The position numbers and the translations under genes are program-made. The notes below the pieces were generated by a model, which saw only the letters and a program-made list of their open reading frames with translations, did not search any database and was not told where the DNA came from. A DNA stretch of 64,000 nucleotides, taken from NCBI RefSeq assembly GCF_003977665.1, contig NZ_RYYV01000002.1, positions 1 to 64,000 on the forward strand, given 5' to 3'. This document shows positions 33,040-45,639 of the stretch, one piece after another (position 1 is the stretch's first letter; the number at the start of each line of letters is the position of its first letter). The DNA is from Dyella choica. GTDB taxonomy: Bacteria; Pseudomonadota; Gammaproteobacteria; Xanthomonadales; Rhodanobacteraceae.

Positions 33040-33850
33040 GGTCGCGCTCGTCGCTGGCGGCTCGGGCGGCCTCGGGTTCGCGATCGCCCACGAGCTGGTC
33101 AAGGAAGGCGCGCACGTCGCGATCTGCGGCCGCGATCCGGAGCGGCTCGCCGCCGCCGAAGATCGCCTGCGCTCGCTAGGTAAGGGCCGCGTGATGGCCG
33201 CGCGGGTCGACGTGCGCGAGGCCGCCGCGATCCCGCCGTGGGTCGACAGCGTGGTGCAGGAGTTTGGCAGGCTCAACATCGTGGTCACCAACAACGGTGG
33301 TCCGCCCGCCGGCTATCCGAGCCAGTTCGACCTCGCCGCGTACCGCGCCGCCGCCGATACCTCGCTGTTTCCGGCGATCCAGCTCGCGCTCACCACCCTA
33401 CCGCACCTGCGTGCGCAAGGCTGGGGCCGGCTCTTGATCATCACGTCGGAGACCGTCGTGCGCAGCATCGGCGATCTCACCCTCTCGGGCGTGGCGCGCG
33501 CGGGGCTCGTTCGGTTCGCGCACGGCCTGGTCGCCGAGCTGGGCGCGTCAGGCGTGACCGTGAACGTGCTCGCCCCCGCCTACCTACGCACCGGCCCGAT
33601 CGAGCGCCTCGCCGCGCAGATGGCGCCGCGGTTCGCCGGCGACTGCGAAGCGAGCATGCGCGCGCTCGCCAACCACATCCCGGTCGGCCGGGTCGGCGAG
33701 GCGAGCGAGTTCGCCGCGCTCGCCGCGTTCCTCGCCAGCGATCGCGCCGGCTTCATCACCGGCACCGTCCAGCTTGTCGACGGCGGCGCGTGCGCGGCCG
33801 GCGGCCTGCCCGATCACCTCACCACCGTCGATCCCGCCACCATCACCTGA
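33017..33850 (+). CDS. Short-chain dehydrogenase-like protein lacking the Tyr-Lys pair
   Basis: The protein has 277 residues from a GTG at 33017. A Rossmann nucleotide site (AGGSGGLG, residues 13-20) and the TNNGGPP block are present. The catalytic Ser is in IITSE (S144), but the expected Tyr and Lys 13 and 17 residues later are S157 and R161 (LTLSGVARAGLV). This LSxxxR subgroup of SDRs exists in bacteria and its chemistry is uncertain. It could bind NAD(P)H with altered catalysis or act structurally. SDRs are recurrent in Family 3 encapsulin clusters. It overlaps the sulfotransferase by 23 bases and ends 10 bases before the methyltransferase. Confidence 0.82.
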   Translation: MDLGLHDKVALVAGGSGGLGFAIAHELVKEGAHVAICGRDPERLAAAEDRLRSLGKGRVMAARVDVREAAAIPPWVDSVVQEFGRLNIVVTNNGGPPAGYPSQFDLAAYRAAADTSLFPAIQLALTTLPHLRAQGWGRLLIITSETVVRSIGDLTLSGVARAGLVRFAHGLVAELGASGVTVNVLAPAYLRTGPIERLAAQMAPRFAGDCEASMRALANHIPVGRVGEASEFAALAAFLASDRAGFITGTVQLVDGGACAAGGLPDHLTTVDPATIT

Positions 33851-33860
33851 TCGAGGCCCT

Positions 33861-34706
33861 ATGCTCTCTACCGCCACCCCGTTCACCGAGCGCGACGTCG
33901 AGCAGTTCTTCGACGCCAGCACGCAGAACTACCTCAGCTTCTGGGACAGCGAAGGCGTGCTGCACACCGGCTACTTCGCCGACGGCAACACCACCGACTA
34001 CCATGCCGCCGCCGACGCCACGTCGCGCCTGCTCGGCGACGACGCCCAGATCACGGCGGCGTCGCGCGTGCTCGACGTCGGCTGCGGCTGCGGCAACTTC
34101 GTGTTCGCGCTCGCCCGCCGGTTCGCGTGCCAGTGCGAGGGCCTCGACCTCAGCCTCGAACGGGTCAAGTTCGCGGCGCAAAAGCGCGGCGAGCTGCCGC
34201 CGGCGGTCGCCGAGCGCGTGAGCTTTCGCCACGGCAGCGCGACCCAGCTGCCGTACGAAGATGGCCAGTTCACCCACGTGGTGAGCCAGGACGCGTTGTT
34301 TTTGATCCCCGACAAACCACGCAGCCACGCCGAAATGTTCCGCGTGCTCGCGCCCGGCGGTCGGCTGGCGATCTCCGACTTCCTGCAGCCCAAGCTCGAG
34401 ATCAGCCCGCGCGCGCGCAAGCACGTGTACGACCGCGTGCGCTGGACCTCGGGCTACTCGCTCGTCGGCTATCAGCAAGCGCTCGAGCAGGTCGGCTTCC
34501 GGGTCCGGCTCGCGCGCGAGCTGTCGCCGCACCTTGCGCGCACGTACCAGGTACTCGGCAAGGTGGCGACCGCGCGCGCCGCCGAGACCGCCAACCCTGC
34601 CGCGCGCGACTGGATGCTCGGCTTTGCAGCGTCGTGCCAGGAGATCGAAGTCGCGATCGATCAAGGCGAGTTCGCGTGGGGCGTGCTCGTCGCGGACAAG
34701 CCCTGA
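33861..34706 (+). CDS. SAM-dependent methyltransferase
   Basis: This 281-residue class I methyltransferase has motif I VLDVGCGCGN (residues 70-79), the acidic ribose-binding end of strand 2 (CEGLDLSLERV), SATQLPYEDGQFTHVVSQDA as motifs II/III, and VLAPGGRLAISDFL as post-motif III. It resembles the small-molecule group that includes sarcosine and gamma-tocopherol methyltransferases. The target, an O, N or C atom of the cluster product, is not visible. I chose the ATG at 33861; the longer frame overlaps the SDR. Confidence 0.87.
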   Translation: MLSTATPFTERDVEQFFDASTQNYLSFWDSEGVLHTGYFADGNTTDYHAAADATSRLLGDDAQITAASRVLDVGCGCGNFVFALARRFACQCEGLDLSLERVKFAAQKRGELPPAVAERVSFRHGSATQLPYEDGQFTHVVSQDALFLIPDKPRSHAEMFRVLAPGGRLAISDFLQPKLEISPRARKHVYDRVRWTSGYSLVGYQQALEQVGFRVRLARELSPHLARTYQVLGKVATARAAETANPAARDWMLGFAASCQEIEVAIDQGEFAWGVLVADKP

Positions 34707-34748
34707 TTACCTTTATTCATTTCACGCTCTCGATAAGGAGTAGCAGCA

Positions 34749-35444
34749 ATGATCCCAACGATTCGACAGGCGCTGATGAAAGACAATCGTCGCGCCGAGC
34801 TGATCAACCATCCGTTCTTCGCACGCGTGAAGCAGAGTCCCGATCTCGATCGTGACCAGGTCGCGCGCTTTCTCGGCCAGTGGTGGCACCCACTCCACTT
34901 CTTCCCGACCTTCCTGTCGCGCCTGGTCTCGAACCTGCGCGACATCGAGATGAAGACCGCCGTATCCAAGATCCTGTGGGAGGAACTCGGTGAGGGCAAG
35001 CCCGACCGCGCCCACGAGCGGGTGTACGTCGACACGATGACCGCGGTCGGCTTTCCGGCCGAGGCGGTCAACGCCGCCGCGCCGCTGCCCGCGACCGAGC
35101 GCCTGGTCCAGCGCTACAGCGAGGCCGCGACCGACTGCTGGACCGGCTTGGGCTTTCTGTACGGCACCGAGGTCGCCGACCTCGCGATGGTGTCGGGCAT
35201 CGGCGTATCGGTGCGCCGGGTCACCGGCGCGAAGCAGCTGCCGTGGGTGACGATCCACGCACACCAGGAGCCCGGCCACATCGAGAGCGCGCAGGAGGCG
35301 ATCACGTCCGAGCTATCGGAGATCGAAATCCACAAGATCCACGAGGCCGCGCGCGAGATGTGGTCGCTGTGGATCGCGTTCTTCGACGCGCTCGACGCGG
35401 CGTTCGATGGCCGCGAGCGCGCCCCGGAGCACGCCCAGGCGTGA
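34749..35444 (+). CDS. Heme-oxygenase-like diiron oxidase/oxygenase (HDO)
   Basis: This 231-residue all-helical TenA/PqqC-like protein starts after a clear AAGGAG. The six metal ligands expected for the HDO superfamily (CADD, UndA, SznF, BesC) can be placed: E79, H89, E141, H170, E174 and H177, with the diagnostic H-x3-E-x2-H in IHAHQEPGHIE. Such enzymes activate oxygen for N-oxygenation, decarboxylation or fragmentation of amino acids. Here it may oxidise a free or carrier-bound amino acid. Its last codons overlap the GTG start of the NRPS (GTGA). Confidence 0.82.
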   Translation: MIPTIRQALMKDNRRAELINHPFFARVKQSPDLDRDQVARFLGQWWHPLHFFPTFLSRLVSNLRDIEMKTAVSKILWEELGEGKPDRAHERVYVDTMTAVGFPAEAVNAAAPLPATERLVQRYSEAATDCWTGLGFLYGTEVADLAMVSGIGVSVRRVTGAKQLPWVTIHAHQEPGHIESAQEAITSELSEIEIHKIHEAAREMWSLWIAFFDALDAAFDGRERAPEHAQA

Positions 35445-38400
35445 GCGTCGTCCGCTCCCCGCGCTTTGTGCCACCTGCCCTCGCCGTCCGCGCGCCGGAC
35501 ACGGTGGTCCCGCTGTCGTTCATGCAACAGCGGCTGTGGTTCATCGAGCAGCTCGAGCCGGGGAGCGCGGCGTACAACGTGAGCGTGATGTTTCGCTTGC
35601 GCGGTCGCCTCGACCGCGCAGCGCTGCGCGACGCGCTGCAGGCGGTGGTGAACCGCCATGCAGCCCTGCGCACGCACTTCACCGACGTGCTCGGCGAGGC
35701 GCGGCAGGTCGTTGACGACGACTTCGTGCTGGCGATGCCGATCGACGAGGTCCGCGAGGCGGACGTGGCGACGGTGGCGCGCGGCCTGGCGCAGCGCGCG
35801 TTCGATTTGGCGACCGGGCCGCTCGTTCGCGCACACCTGCTCGCGATCGACGGCGGCGATCACGCCCTGATCGTCGTCGCGCACCACAGCGTGTGCGATC
35901 AGTGGTCGGTCGGCATCCTCATCAGCGAAGCGGCGGCGTTCTACCGTGGCGCGGGCGCCAGCCTGCCCGCGCTCGCGGTGGGGTATCCGGACTTCGCAAT
36001 GTGGCAGCGCGGCTGGATGACCGCCGACGCGCTCGCGCCACAGCTCGCGTACTGGCGCTCGCAGCTCGCCGGCATCCCCGACGGCCTCGATCTGCCGTCG
36101 GATCGCCCGCGGCCCGCTACCCGCTCGGGGCGCGGCGCCCGGCTGTTTCCGCGCCTGCCGCGCGGCCTGGTCACCTCGCTCATCGACTTCAGTCGTCGCG
36201 AGCGCGTGACCTTGTACATGAGCTTGCTCGCCGCATTCGACGTCCTGCTCTGGCGCTACACCGGCCAGTCCGATGTCGTGACCGGCACGCCGATTGCCGG
36301 CCGCAACCGCCAGGAACTCGAAGGCCTGGTCGGCTTCTTCGCCAACACCCTCGTGCTTCGCGTGGGCGTCGAAGGCGAGCGCAGCTTTCGCGACCTCGTT
36401 CAGCGCGTGCGTGCGGTGTGCCTCGACGCGTACGCGCACCAGGACGTGCCGTTCGAGCAGCTCGTCGACGCGATCAAGCCGACCCGCGACCTCAGCCGCA
36501 CGCCGATCTTCGAGGTCATGTTCGGCCTGCAAACGCCATTTCCGCACGTCGAGCTGGGCGAGTCGACGCTCGCGCCGACCCTGCTCGACGCCGGCACCGC
36601 GACGTTCGATCTGACGGTGTCGTGGGAGCTGCAGGACGGCGAGCTCGCCGGCTGGGTCGAGTACAACACCGACCTGTTCGACGCGCCGACCGTCGAGCGC
36701 ATGATCGATCACTACCGCGTCCTGCTCGAGGCCGCGGTCACGCGGCCCGACGATCGGGTCGCCGCGCTGCCCCTGCTCGGCGCTGCCGAGCGCGATCGCG
36801 TGCTCTACGCGTGGAACCGCACGCACACACCGACGCCGCGGGTCGCGCACGTGGCCGAGCTGTTCGATGCGCAGGCCCGGCGCACGCCGGACGCGATCGC
36901 GGTGCTCGCCGGCGACGAGGCGGTCACCTACCGCGAACTCGATCAGCGCGCCGAGCACTGGGCTGCGATCCTGTGCGCGCGTGGCTGCGGGCCCGGCGCG
37001 CGGGTCGCGCTCGCGCTGTCGCGCGGCGTGGCGTTCCCGACGATGGTGCTCGCCGTGCTCAAGGCCGGCGCGGCGTACGTGCCGCTCGATCCGTCGTACC
37101 CCGCCGATCGGCTCGCGTTGATGATCCGCGATTGCGGGGCGCGGGTCTTGATCAGCGAATCGGCCGTCGCGGCAGGCTTGCCGGCGAGCGCCGCCGAGAT
37201 CCTGCTCGTCGAGGCCCCGCCGCCGATCGAACGCGTGGCCGAGCGCCTGACGGCGAGCGCCGACAATCTCGCGTACGTGATCTACACGTCCGGATCGACC
37301 GGCACGCCCAAGGGCGTGGCGATGCCGCATCGCGCGGTGGTCAACTTGATCACGTGGCAGGCCGCGCGCTCGCCCGAGCCGATGCGCACCTTGCAGTTCG
37401 CCTCGCCGAGCTTCGACGTGTCGTTTCAGGAGCTGTTCGCGACCTGGGCCAACGGCGGCTGCCTCGTGCTCGCGAGTGAGGACGAGCGCCGCGATCCCGA
37501 CGCCTTGCTGCGCCGGCTCGCCGCCGCGCGCGTCGAGCGCCTGTTCCTGCCGTTCGTCGCCTTGCATCAGCTCGCCGAGGCCGCGCACGGCCGACCCGCG
37601 ACGGGTCTCGCGCTGCGCGAGGTGATCACCGCCGGCGAGCAGCTGCGGATCACACCGGCGATCGCCGCGCTGTTCACCCAGCTCCCGGCGTGCCGGCTGT
37701 ACAACCAGTACGGGCCGACCGAGACCCACCTCGCGAGCGAGCTCCCGCTCACCGGCGCACCATCGACGTGGGACACCCTGCCGTCGATCGGCCGGCCGAT
37801 CGCCAACGTGCGGATCTACATCCTCGACGCCGATCGCCAGCCGGTGCCGATCGGCGTGCCCGGCGAGGCGTGGATCGCCGGCGCCGGCGTCGCGTGCGGC
37901 TATCTCGGCCGCGACGAGCTCACCGCCGAGCGCTTCGTCGACGATCCGTTCGCCGGTGCCGGCGAGCGCATGTACAAGACCGGCGATCGCGCGAAGTACC
38001 TCGCGACCGGCGAGCTCGTGTTTCTCGGCCGCGCCGACGATCAGGTCAAGCTGCGCGGCTATCGCATCGAGCTGGGTGAGATCGAGGCCGCGCTCGGCAG
38101 CCACCCGGCGATCCGCGAGGCAGCGGTGATCGTTCGCCACGACGGCAGCGGGCCGCGCCTCGTCGGTTACGTGACGTGCACCGACGCGGCGCCGACGACC
38201 GCAGCGATCAAAGATCACCTGCGTGCCCGTCTGCCCGACTACATGATCCCGGCGGCGATCGTGGTCCTGCCCGCGATCCCGCTGTCGCCGAACCGCAAGG
38301 TCGATCGCAAGGCGCTGCCCAGGCCCGAGGAGGATCGCAGCGAATACGTCGCGCCGAACACCGTGCTCGAGGCGCAGGTCGCCGCGGTGTGGGCGGCCGT

Positions 38401-41400
38401 GCTTGGCATCGAGCGGATCAGCGTGATCGAGAGCTTCTTCGAGGTCGGCGGCCACTCCCTGCTCGCCACCCAAGTCGTATCGCGGCTGCGCGCGGCGCTC
38501 GCGATCGAGCTGCCCGTCCGCGCGCTGTTCGAGGCGCCGACGATCCGCGACCTCGCGGCAAAGATCGCGACGATTGCGACGATCTCGCCGACCGAAGATC
38601 GCGCGATCCCGCGCGTCGATCGCGCCGGCGCGCTCCCGCTGTCGTTCGCGCAGCAGCGCTTGTGGTACCTCGCGCAGCTCGATGCAAGCATCAGTGTCGC
38701 CTATCACATTCCGATGACCATGCACCTGCACGGCCCACTGGATATCCCGGCGTGGCAACGCAGTCTGGATACGTTGTGGGCTCGGCACGAGGCCTTGCGC
38801 ACGGTCTTCGTGTCAACCGAGGGTCAACCCCGCATCGCATTGCTGTCACCGACCATCGGCTTGCCGCTGCGCCACCATGATCTGCAGGACACGAGCGATC
38901 CTCACGCATCCCTTCGACACCTGTGTGAGGAAGAAGTCGGCGCCCCCTTCGATCTCGCCCGGGGCCCCTTGATCCGTGCCCGCCTCGTTCGCTTGGCCGA
39001 GCATGAGCATGTCTTCGTGCTTACCCAGCATCACATCGTCTCCGACGGTTGGTCCATCGGCGTGCTGACCCGTGAGCTCAGTGCGCTCTACACCGCCTTC
39101 ATGCAAGGACAGGCCGATCCGCTTCGGCCGCTGAGCATCCAGTACCCCGATTACGCCGTCTGGCAGCGTCAAAGGCTCGTCGGCGAACGGCTCGCCACGC
39201 AAGTCGACTATTGGCGCCGTACGCTGGCCGATGCCCCGGTCCTGTTGACCCTGCCCACGAATCGACCCCGTTCGCCGCAGCAATCGTTCGTCGGCGCCAG
39301 TGTGCCCATCCAGCTGGATGCCGCCCTGACCCTGGCGCTCAAGCGCTTCAGTCAGCAGCACGGCACCACAGTGTTCATGACCCTGATGACGGCCTGGGCG
39401 GCCGTCCTTGCTCGTCTGTCCGGTGAGGACGATCTGGTCATCGGCACGCCCACAGCCAACCGCAACCGCGTCGAGATCGAGCCGCTGATAGGCTTCTTCG
39501 TCAACACGCTGGCCCTGCGTATCGACCTGTCCGATAACCCCAGCGTGGCCGAGCTGCTGGCTCGGGTACGCCAGGCCACCGTAGCCGCCCAGGATCACCA
39601 GGATCTACCCTTCGAGCAGGTCGTGGAGGTTGTCCAGCCCGCGCGACATCTGGACCACACGCCACTGTTCCAGGTCATGTTCACCTGGCAGAACAGCGAG
39701 GTGGAATCGTTCAAGCTCCCCGGCCTGCGAACCGAACCGGTCGACATGCCCTTCGATCGGGTCAAGTTTGATCTGGAGCTTGCCTTGGGCGAAGCCGACG
39801 GCGGCATCATCGGTTCGCTGCGCTATGCCACCACCTTGTTCGATCACGCCACCATCGTGCGCCATTGCGACTACCTTGTCGCCATGGTGTCGGGGATGGT
39901 CGCTGACGCCGCCTCGCCGGTGAAGTCTCTTTCGATACTGAGTGCGACCGAACGCCATCAGCTACTGCAACAGTGGAACGATACCGGGGCCGACTACGAC
40001 CGTGGTGCAACGCTGCATGGTCTGTTCGAAGCGCGCAGCGCGGCAATTCCCGACGCCGAGGCCATTCGTTGCCGCGATGTGGTGATGACCTATGGCGAAC
40101 TCAATCGATCGGCCAACCGCCTGGCTCACGCGTTGCGCGCCCGCGGCGTCGTCCCGGGTGATCGAGTCGCCGCGTGCGTGACGCGCGAGCCCGCATCCAT
40201 CGTCGCGCTCATTGGCATTCTCAAGGCGGGGGCCGCCTACGTTCCTGTCGATCCCGCTTACCCTGAAGAACGCATCCGCTTTATTGCCGACGACGCACAG
40301 CCCCGACTGGTGCTTTGTGACGCCGCCGCCAAGGAAGTAGCCAACCGGACGCTGGGTGCCAGCCATCCGCTGGTCGATGTAACAGCCCTCTTGGCGACCG
40401 ATGCGCCGGAGCACAACCCGAGCCTTACGATCGCATCCGAGGACCTCGCGTACATCATCTACACCTCCGGTTCGACAGGACGGCCGAAGGGGGTGATGGG
40501 TATGCACCGGCCCGTGGTCAATCTGATCGAATGGATCGCCAGCACGTTCGCCGTTGGCCGTGGCGACGTCCTGTTTTTCACCACTTCGCTGTCGTTCGAT
40601 CTTTCTGTCTACGATATCTTCGGCATCCTGGCGTCCGGCGGCTGTATACGCATCGCTACGCGCGAGGAGCTGGCCGACCCTCAAACCCTGGCTGCGATGC
40701 TGCTGGAGTCCGACATCACCTTCTGGGATTCGGCACCGGCCGTGTTCCAGCAGCTGATTCCGTTCCTCGATCTGCGAAAGGTCGAGTCGGCTCCGACGTT
40801 ACGTCTTGCCTTTTTCAGTGGCGATTGGATCCCCCTGGAATTCCATGCCGCCATCGCTCGGCACCTGCCAAACTGCAGGATGATCGGGCTTGGCGGCGCC
40901 ACCGAGGCGTCGGTGTGGTCCAACTACTATCCCGTGGATGCGATCGATCCGGCGTGGATCAGCATCCCTTATGGGCGTCCCATCCAAAACGCCCGCTATT
41001 ACGTACTGGACGAACGTCTCGAACCGGTGCCCTCCGGCACACGCGGGGACCTCTACATTGGTGGCGAATGTCTCGCCGCGGGCTACTTCCGCCGTGAGGA
41101 TCTCACCACCGAACGTTTCCTGCCCGATCCGTTCAGTGCCGAGCCCGGGGCACGCATGTACAAGACCGGCGACCTGGCGCGCTACCTGCCGGATGGCAAC
41201 CTCGTGTTCCTGGGCCGCAACGATCACCAGGTCAAGATCCGTGGCTTTCGCATCGAGCTGGGCGAGATCGAAGCGCGCCTGGCGGAACATCCGGTGGTGC
41301 GCGAGGCCGTCGTCCTCGCCCGCGAAGACGCCCCCGGCGACAAACGCCTCGTCGCCTATCTCACTACCGCACCCGAGGACACGGCCGTCTCTGCTGAGCT

Positions 41401-42595
41401 GGCCGCAACCTTGCGTTCCCACCTCCGTGCCTGCCTCCCCGACTACATGGTTCCGACGGCCTTCGTGCCGTTGGACGCGTTGCCCCTGACGCCCAACGGC
41501 AAGCTCGACCGCAAGGCCTTGCCCGCACCCGGCGACACGGCTTACGCACGTCGGGCCTATGAGCCACCCCAGGGGGAGATCGAGCAGACCCTCGCCGCTC
41601 TCTGGGAGGAGTTGCTCGGCCTCCGGCAGGTCAGCCGGCACGATAACTTCTTCGCGCTCGGCGGCAACTCGCTGCTCCTCGTCACGCTGCGGTCGCGGCT
41701 CGAGACCGCGCTCGGCCGGGCGATCGCGCTCAAGCCGCTCGCCGAGGCCGCGAACGTGAGCGAGCTCGCCGCACGGCTCGCCGACGACACCGCCGCGAGC
41801 TGCCTGATCCGCCTGCAAGCTGGCCCGAAGTCGCCCATCTACTTCATCCACGGCGGCGGCGGCAGCGCGCTCACCTACCGCGACCTCGCACGCGCGATCG
41901 ATGGCGAGCGCACGATGTACGGCTTCAACGCGCGCGGCCTCGACAGTGACGAGCCGCCGCACGCCTCGATCGAAGCGATGGCCAGCCACTACCTCGCGCT
42001 CGCGCGCACCGTCCACCCCGGCGGCCCGTTCCTCCTCGTCGGCGCGTCGTTCGGCGGCACGGTCGCGTACGAGATGGCGCGTCAGCTCAGCGCCGCCGGC
42101 GACGCCGTCGCCCTGTGTGCCCTCCTCGACGCGCCCGGCCCCGTCGCGCTCCCCGTCGCCGTTGATCCCGCCGACCTGCTCGTGTTCCACCTCGAGGCCC
42201 GGCGCTGGCTCGCCGCCGACGCCTTGCGCGGCCGCCCGCTCGACGAGCAACTCCAGATCACGCTCGACTCCGCGCACGCCGCCGGCGTCGCCCTGCCGTT
42301 CACCAGCCTCGCGGACGGCCGCCGCCACGTCGCGGTGTGGGGGAACAACATCCGCGCCCTGCGCGCGTACACCGCGCCGGTGTGGGGCGGCGCGATCGAC
42401 TTCTTCTCGCCCGCCGACGCGCTCCCGGGCAGCCCGACCTCCCATCTCGATCACGCGTGGCGCGACCGCGGCGCCTTACACGTCGAAGTCGTCGGAGGCG
42501 ATCATCTGTCGATGATCGCGCCGCCGCACGCCACCGCGCTCGGCGCGAGGATCCGCACCCTCATCGACACTCGTATCCGGAGCATCGCGTCATGA
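35441..42595 (+). CDS. Two-module NRPS (C-A-PCP-C-A-PCP-TE)
   Basis: The protein has 2384 residues from the GTG at 35441. C1 (about 20-445) has HHSVCDQ (148-154), with Gln in place of the usual Gly. A1 (465-975) has YTSGSTGTPKG near 613 and pocket residues that read D-V-Q-F-I-A-Q-L-A by eye, close to proline signatures. PCP1 carries the pantetheine Ser S1006 (GGHSL). C2 (1065-1490) has HHIVSDG (1197-1203). A2 (1510-2015) has pocket residues D-L-Y-D-F-S-L-V-W, nearest to cysteine-type codes but not decisive. PCP2 has S2077 (GGNSL). A type I thioesterase has GASFGG with S2203. A starter acid probably arrives from the free carrier protein. Bases about 38690-41640 (C2-A2) have a composition unlike the rest, suggesting a module swap. 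Confidence 0.9.
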   Translation: MSVVRSPRFVPPALAVRAPDTVVPLSFMQQRLWFIEQLEPGSAAYNVSVMFRLRGRLDRAALRDALQAVVNRHAALRTHFTDVLGEARQVVDDDFVLAMPIDEVREADVATVARGLAQRAFDLATGPLVRAHLLAIDGGDHALIVVAHHSVCDQWSVGILISEAAAFYRGAGASLPALAVGYPDFAMWQRGWMTADALAPQLAYWRSQLAGIPDGLDLPSDRPRPATRSGRGARLFPRLPRGLVTSLIDFSRRERVTLYMSLLAAFDVLLWRYTGQSDVVTGTPIAGRNRQELEGLVGFFANTLVLRVGVEGERSFRDLVQRVRAVCLDAYAHQDVPFEQLVDAIKPTRDLSRTPIFEVMFGLQTPFPHVELGESTLAPTLLDAGTATFDLTVSWELQDGELAGWVEYNTDLFDAPTVERMIDHYRVLLEAAVTRPDDRVAALPLLGAAERDRVLYAWNRTHTPTPRVAHVAELFDAQARRTPDAIAVLAGDEAVTYRELDQRAEHWAAILCARGCGPGARVALALSRGVAFPTMVLAVLKAGAAYVPLDPSYPADRLALMIRDCGARVLISESAVAAGLPASAAEILLVEAPPPIERVAERLTASADNLAYVIYTSGSTGTPKGVAMPHRAVVNLITWQAARSPEPMRTLQFASPSFDVSFQELFATWANGGCLVLASEDERRDPDALLRRLAAARVERLFLPFVALHQLAEAAHGRPATGLALREVITAGEQLRITPAIAALFTQLPACRLYNQYGPTETHLASELPLTGAPSTWDTLPSIGRPIANVRIYILDADRQPVPIGVPGEAWIAGAGVACGYLGRDELTAERFVDDPFAGAGERMYKTGDRAKYLATGELVFLGRADDQVKLRGYRIELGEIEAALGSHPAIREAAVIVRHDGSGPRLVGYVTCTDAAPTTAAIKDHLRARLPDYMIPAAIVVLPAIPLSPNRKVDRKALPRPEEDRSEYVAPNTVLEAQVAAVWAAVLGIERISVIESFFEVGGHSLLATQVVSRLRAALAIELPVRALFEAPTIRDLAAKIATIATISPTEDRAIPRVDRAGALPLSFAQQRLWYLAQLDASISVAYHIPMTMHLHGPLDIPAWQRSLDTLWARHEALRTVFVSTEGQPRIALLSPTIGLPLRHHDLQDTSDPHASLRHLCEEEVGAPFDLARGPLIRARLVRLAEHEHVFVLTQHHIVSDGWSIGVLTRELSALYTAFMQGQADPLRPLSIQYPDYAVWQRQRLVGERLATQVDYWRRTLADAPVLLTLPTNRPRSPQQSFVGASVPIQLDAALTLALKRFSQQHGTTVFMTLMTAWAAVLARLSGEDDLVIGTPTANRNRVEIEPLIGFFVNTLALRIDLSDNPSVAELLARVRQATVAAQDHQDLPFEQVVEVVQPARHLDHTPLFQVMFTWQNSEVESFKLPGLRTEPVDMPFDRVKFDLELALGEADGGIIGSLRYATTLFDHATIVRHCDYLVAMVSGMVADAASPVKSLSILSATERHQLLQQWNDTGADYDRGATLHGLFEARSAAIPDAEAIRCRDVVMTYGELNRSANRLAHALRARGVVPGDRVAACVTREPASIVALIGILKAGAAYVPVDPAYPEERIRFIADDAQPRLVLCDAAAKEVANRTLGASHPLVDVTALLATDAPEHNPSLTIASEDLAYIIYTSGSTGRPKGVMGMHRPVVNLIEWIASTFAVGRGDVLFFTTSLSFDLSVYDIFGILASGGCIRIATREELADPQTLAAMLLESDITFWDSAPAVFQQLIPFLDLRKVESAPTLRLAFFSGDWIPLEFHAAIARHLPNCRMIGLGGATEASVWSNYYPVDAIDPAWISIPYGRPIQNARYYVLDERLEPVPSGTRGDLYIGGECLAAGYFRREDLTTERFLPDPFSAEPGARMYKTGDLARYLPDGNLVFLGRNDHQVKIRGFRIELGEIEARLAEHPVVREAVVLAREDAPGDKRLVAYLTTAPEDTAVSAELAATLRSHLRACLPDYMVPTAFVPLDALPLTPNGKLDRKALPAPGDTAYARRAYEPPQGEIEQTLAALWEELLGLRQVSRHDNFFALGGNSLLLVTLRSRLETALGRAIALKPLAEAANVSELAARLADDTAASCLIRLQAGPKSPIYFIHGGGGSALTYRDLARAIDGERTMYGFNARGLDSDEPPHASIEAMASHYLALARTVHPGGPFLLVGASFGGTVAYEMARQLSAAGDAVALCALLDAPGPVALPVAVDPADLLVFHLEARRWLAADALRGRPLDEQLQITLDSAHAAGVALPFTSLADGRRHVAVWGNNIRALRAYTAPVWGGAIDFFSPADALPGSPTSHLDHAWRDRGALHVEVVGGDHLSMIAPPHATALGARIRTLIDTRIRSIAS

Positions 42596-42833
42596 CCACG
42601 CAGGGCACCATCGCCAAGTACTGGATCCAGATCCTCAAGGTCGACAGCGTCGAGCCAAGCGACGACTTCATCAGCCTCGGCGGCAACTCGCTCAGCGCGG
42701 TCCAGGTCGCCAACCGGATCGCCGACGACCTCGGCGTGCAGCTCGATATCGGCGAGATGTTCAACACGCTCGAACAAGTCACCGCGTACTGCGATCAGCT
42801 GATCCGCGAGCGCGACGCAGGAGCCGTCCCGAC

Positions 42834-42837
<4 letters not shown>
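42592..42837 (+). CDS. Free-standing acyl/peptidyl carrier protein
   Basis: This 81-residue carrier domain has the pantetheine site SLGGNSLSAVQVANRI with S33. It overlaps the NRPS end and the ligase start by 4 bases each (ATGA), which ties it to both. It is probably loaded by the downstream acyl-AMP ligase and presents the starter acid to C1 of the NRPS, with the acyl-CoA dehydrogenase acting on the bound acid. Confidence 0.9.
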
Positions 42838-44471
<1,634 letters not shown>

Positions 44472-44475
44472 ACAT

Positions 44476-45635
<1,160 letters not shown>

Positions 45636-45639
<4 letters not shown>

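Noticed and set aside
35114-38788. A 1224-codon open frame on the minus strand, opposite the NRPS.
   Set aside because: It is an antisense artefact of GC-rich codons: Arg/Asp/His-rich, no domain, no ribosome binding site, while the plus-strand NRPS motifs are unambiguous.
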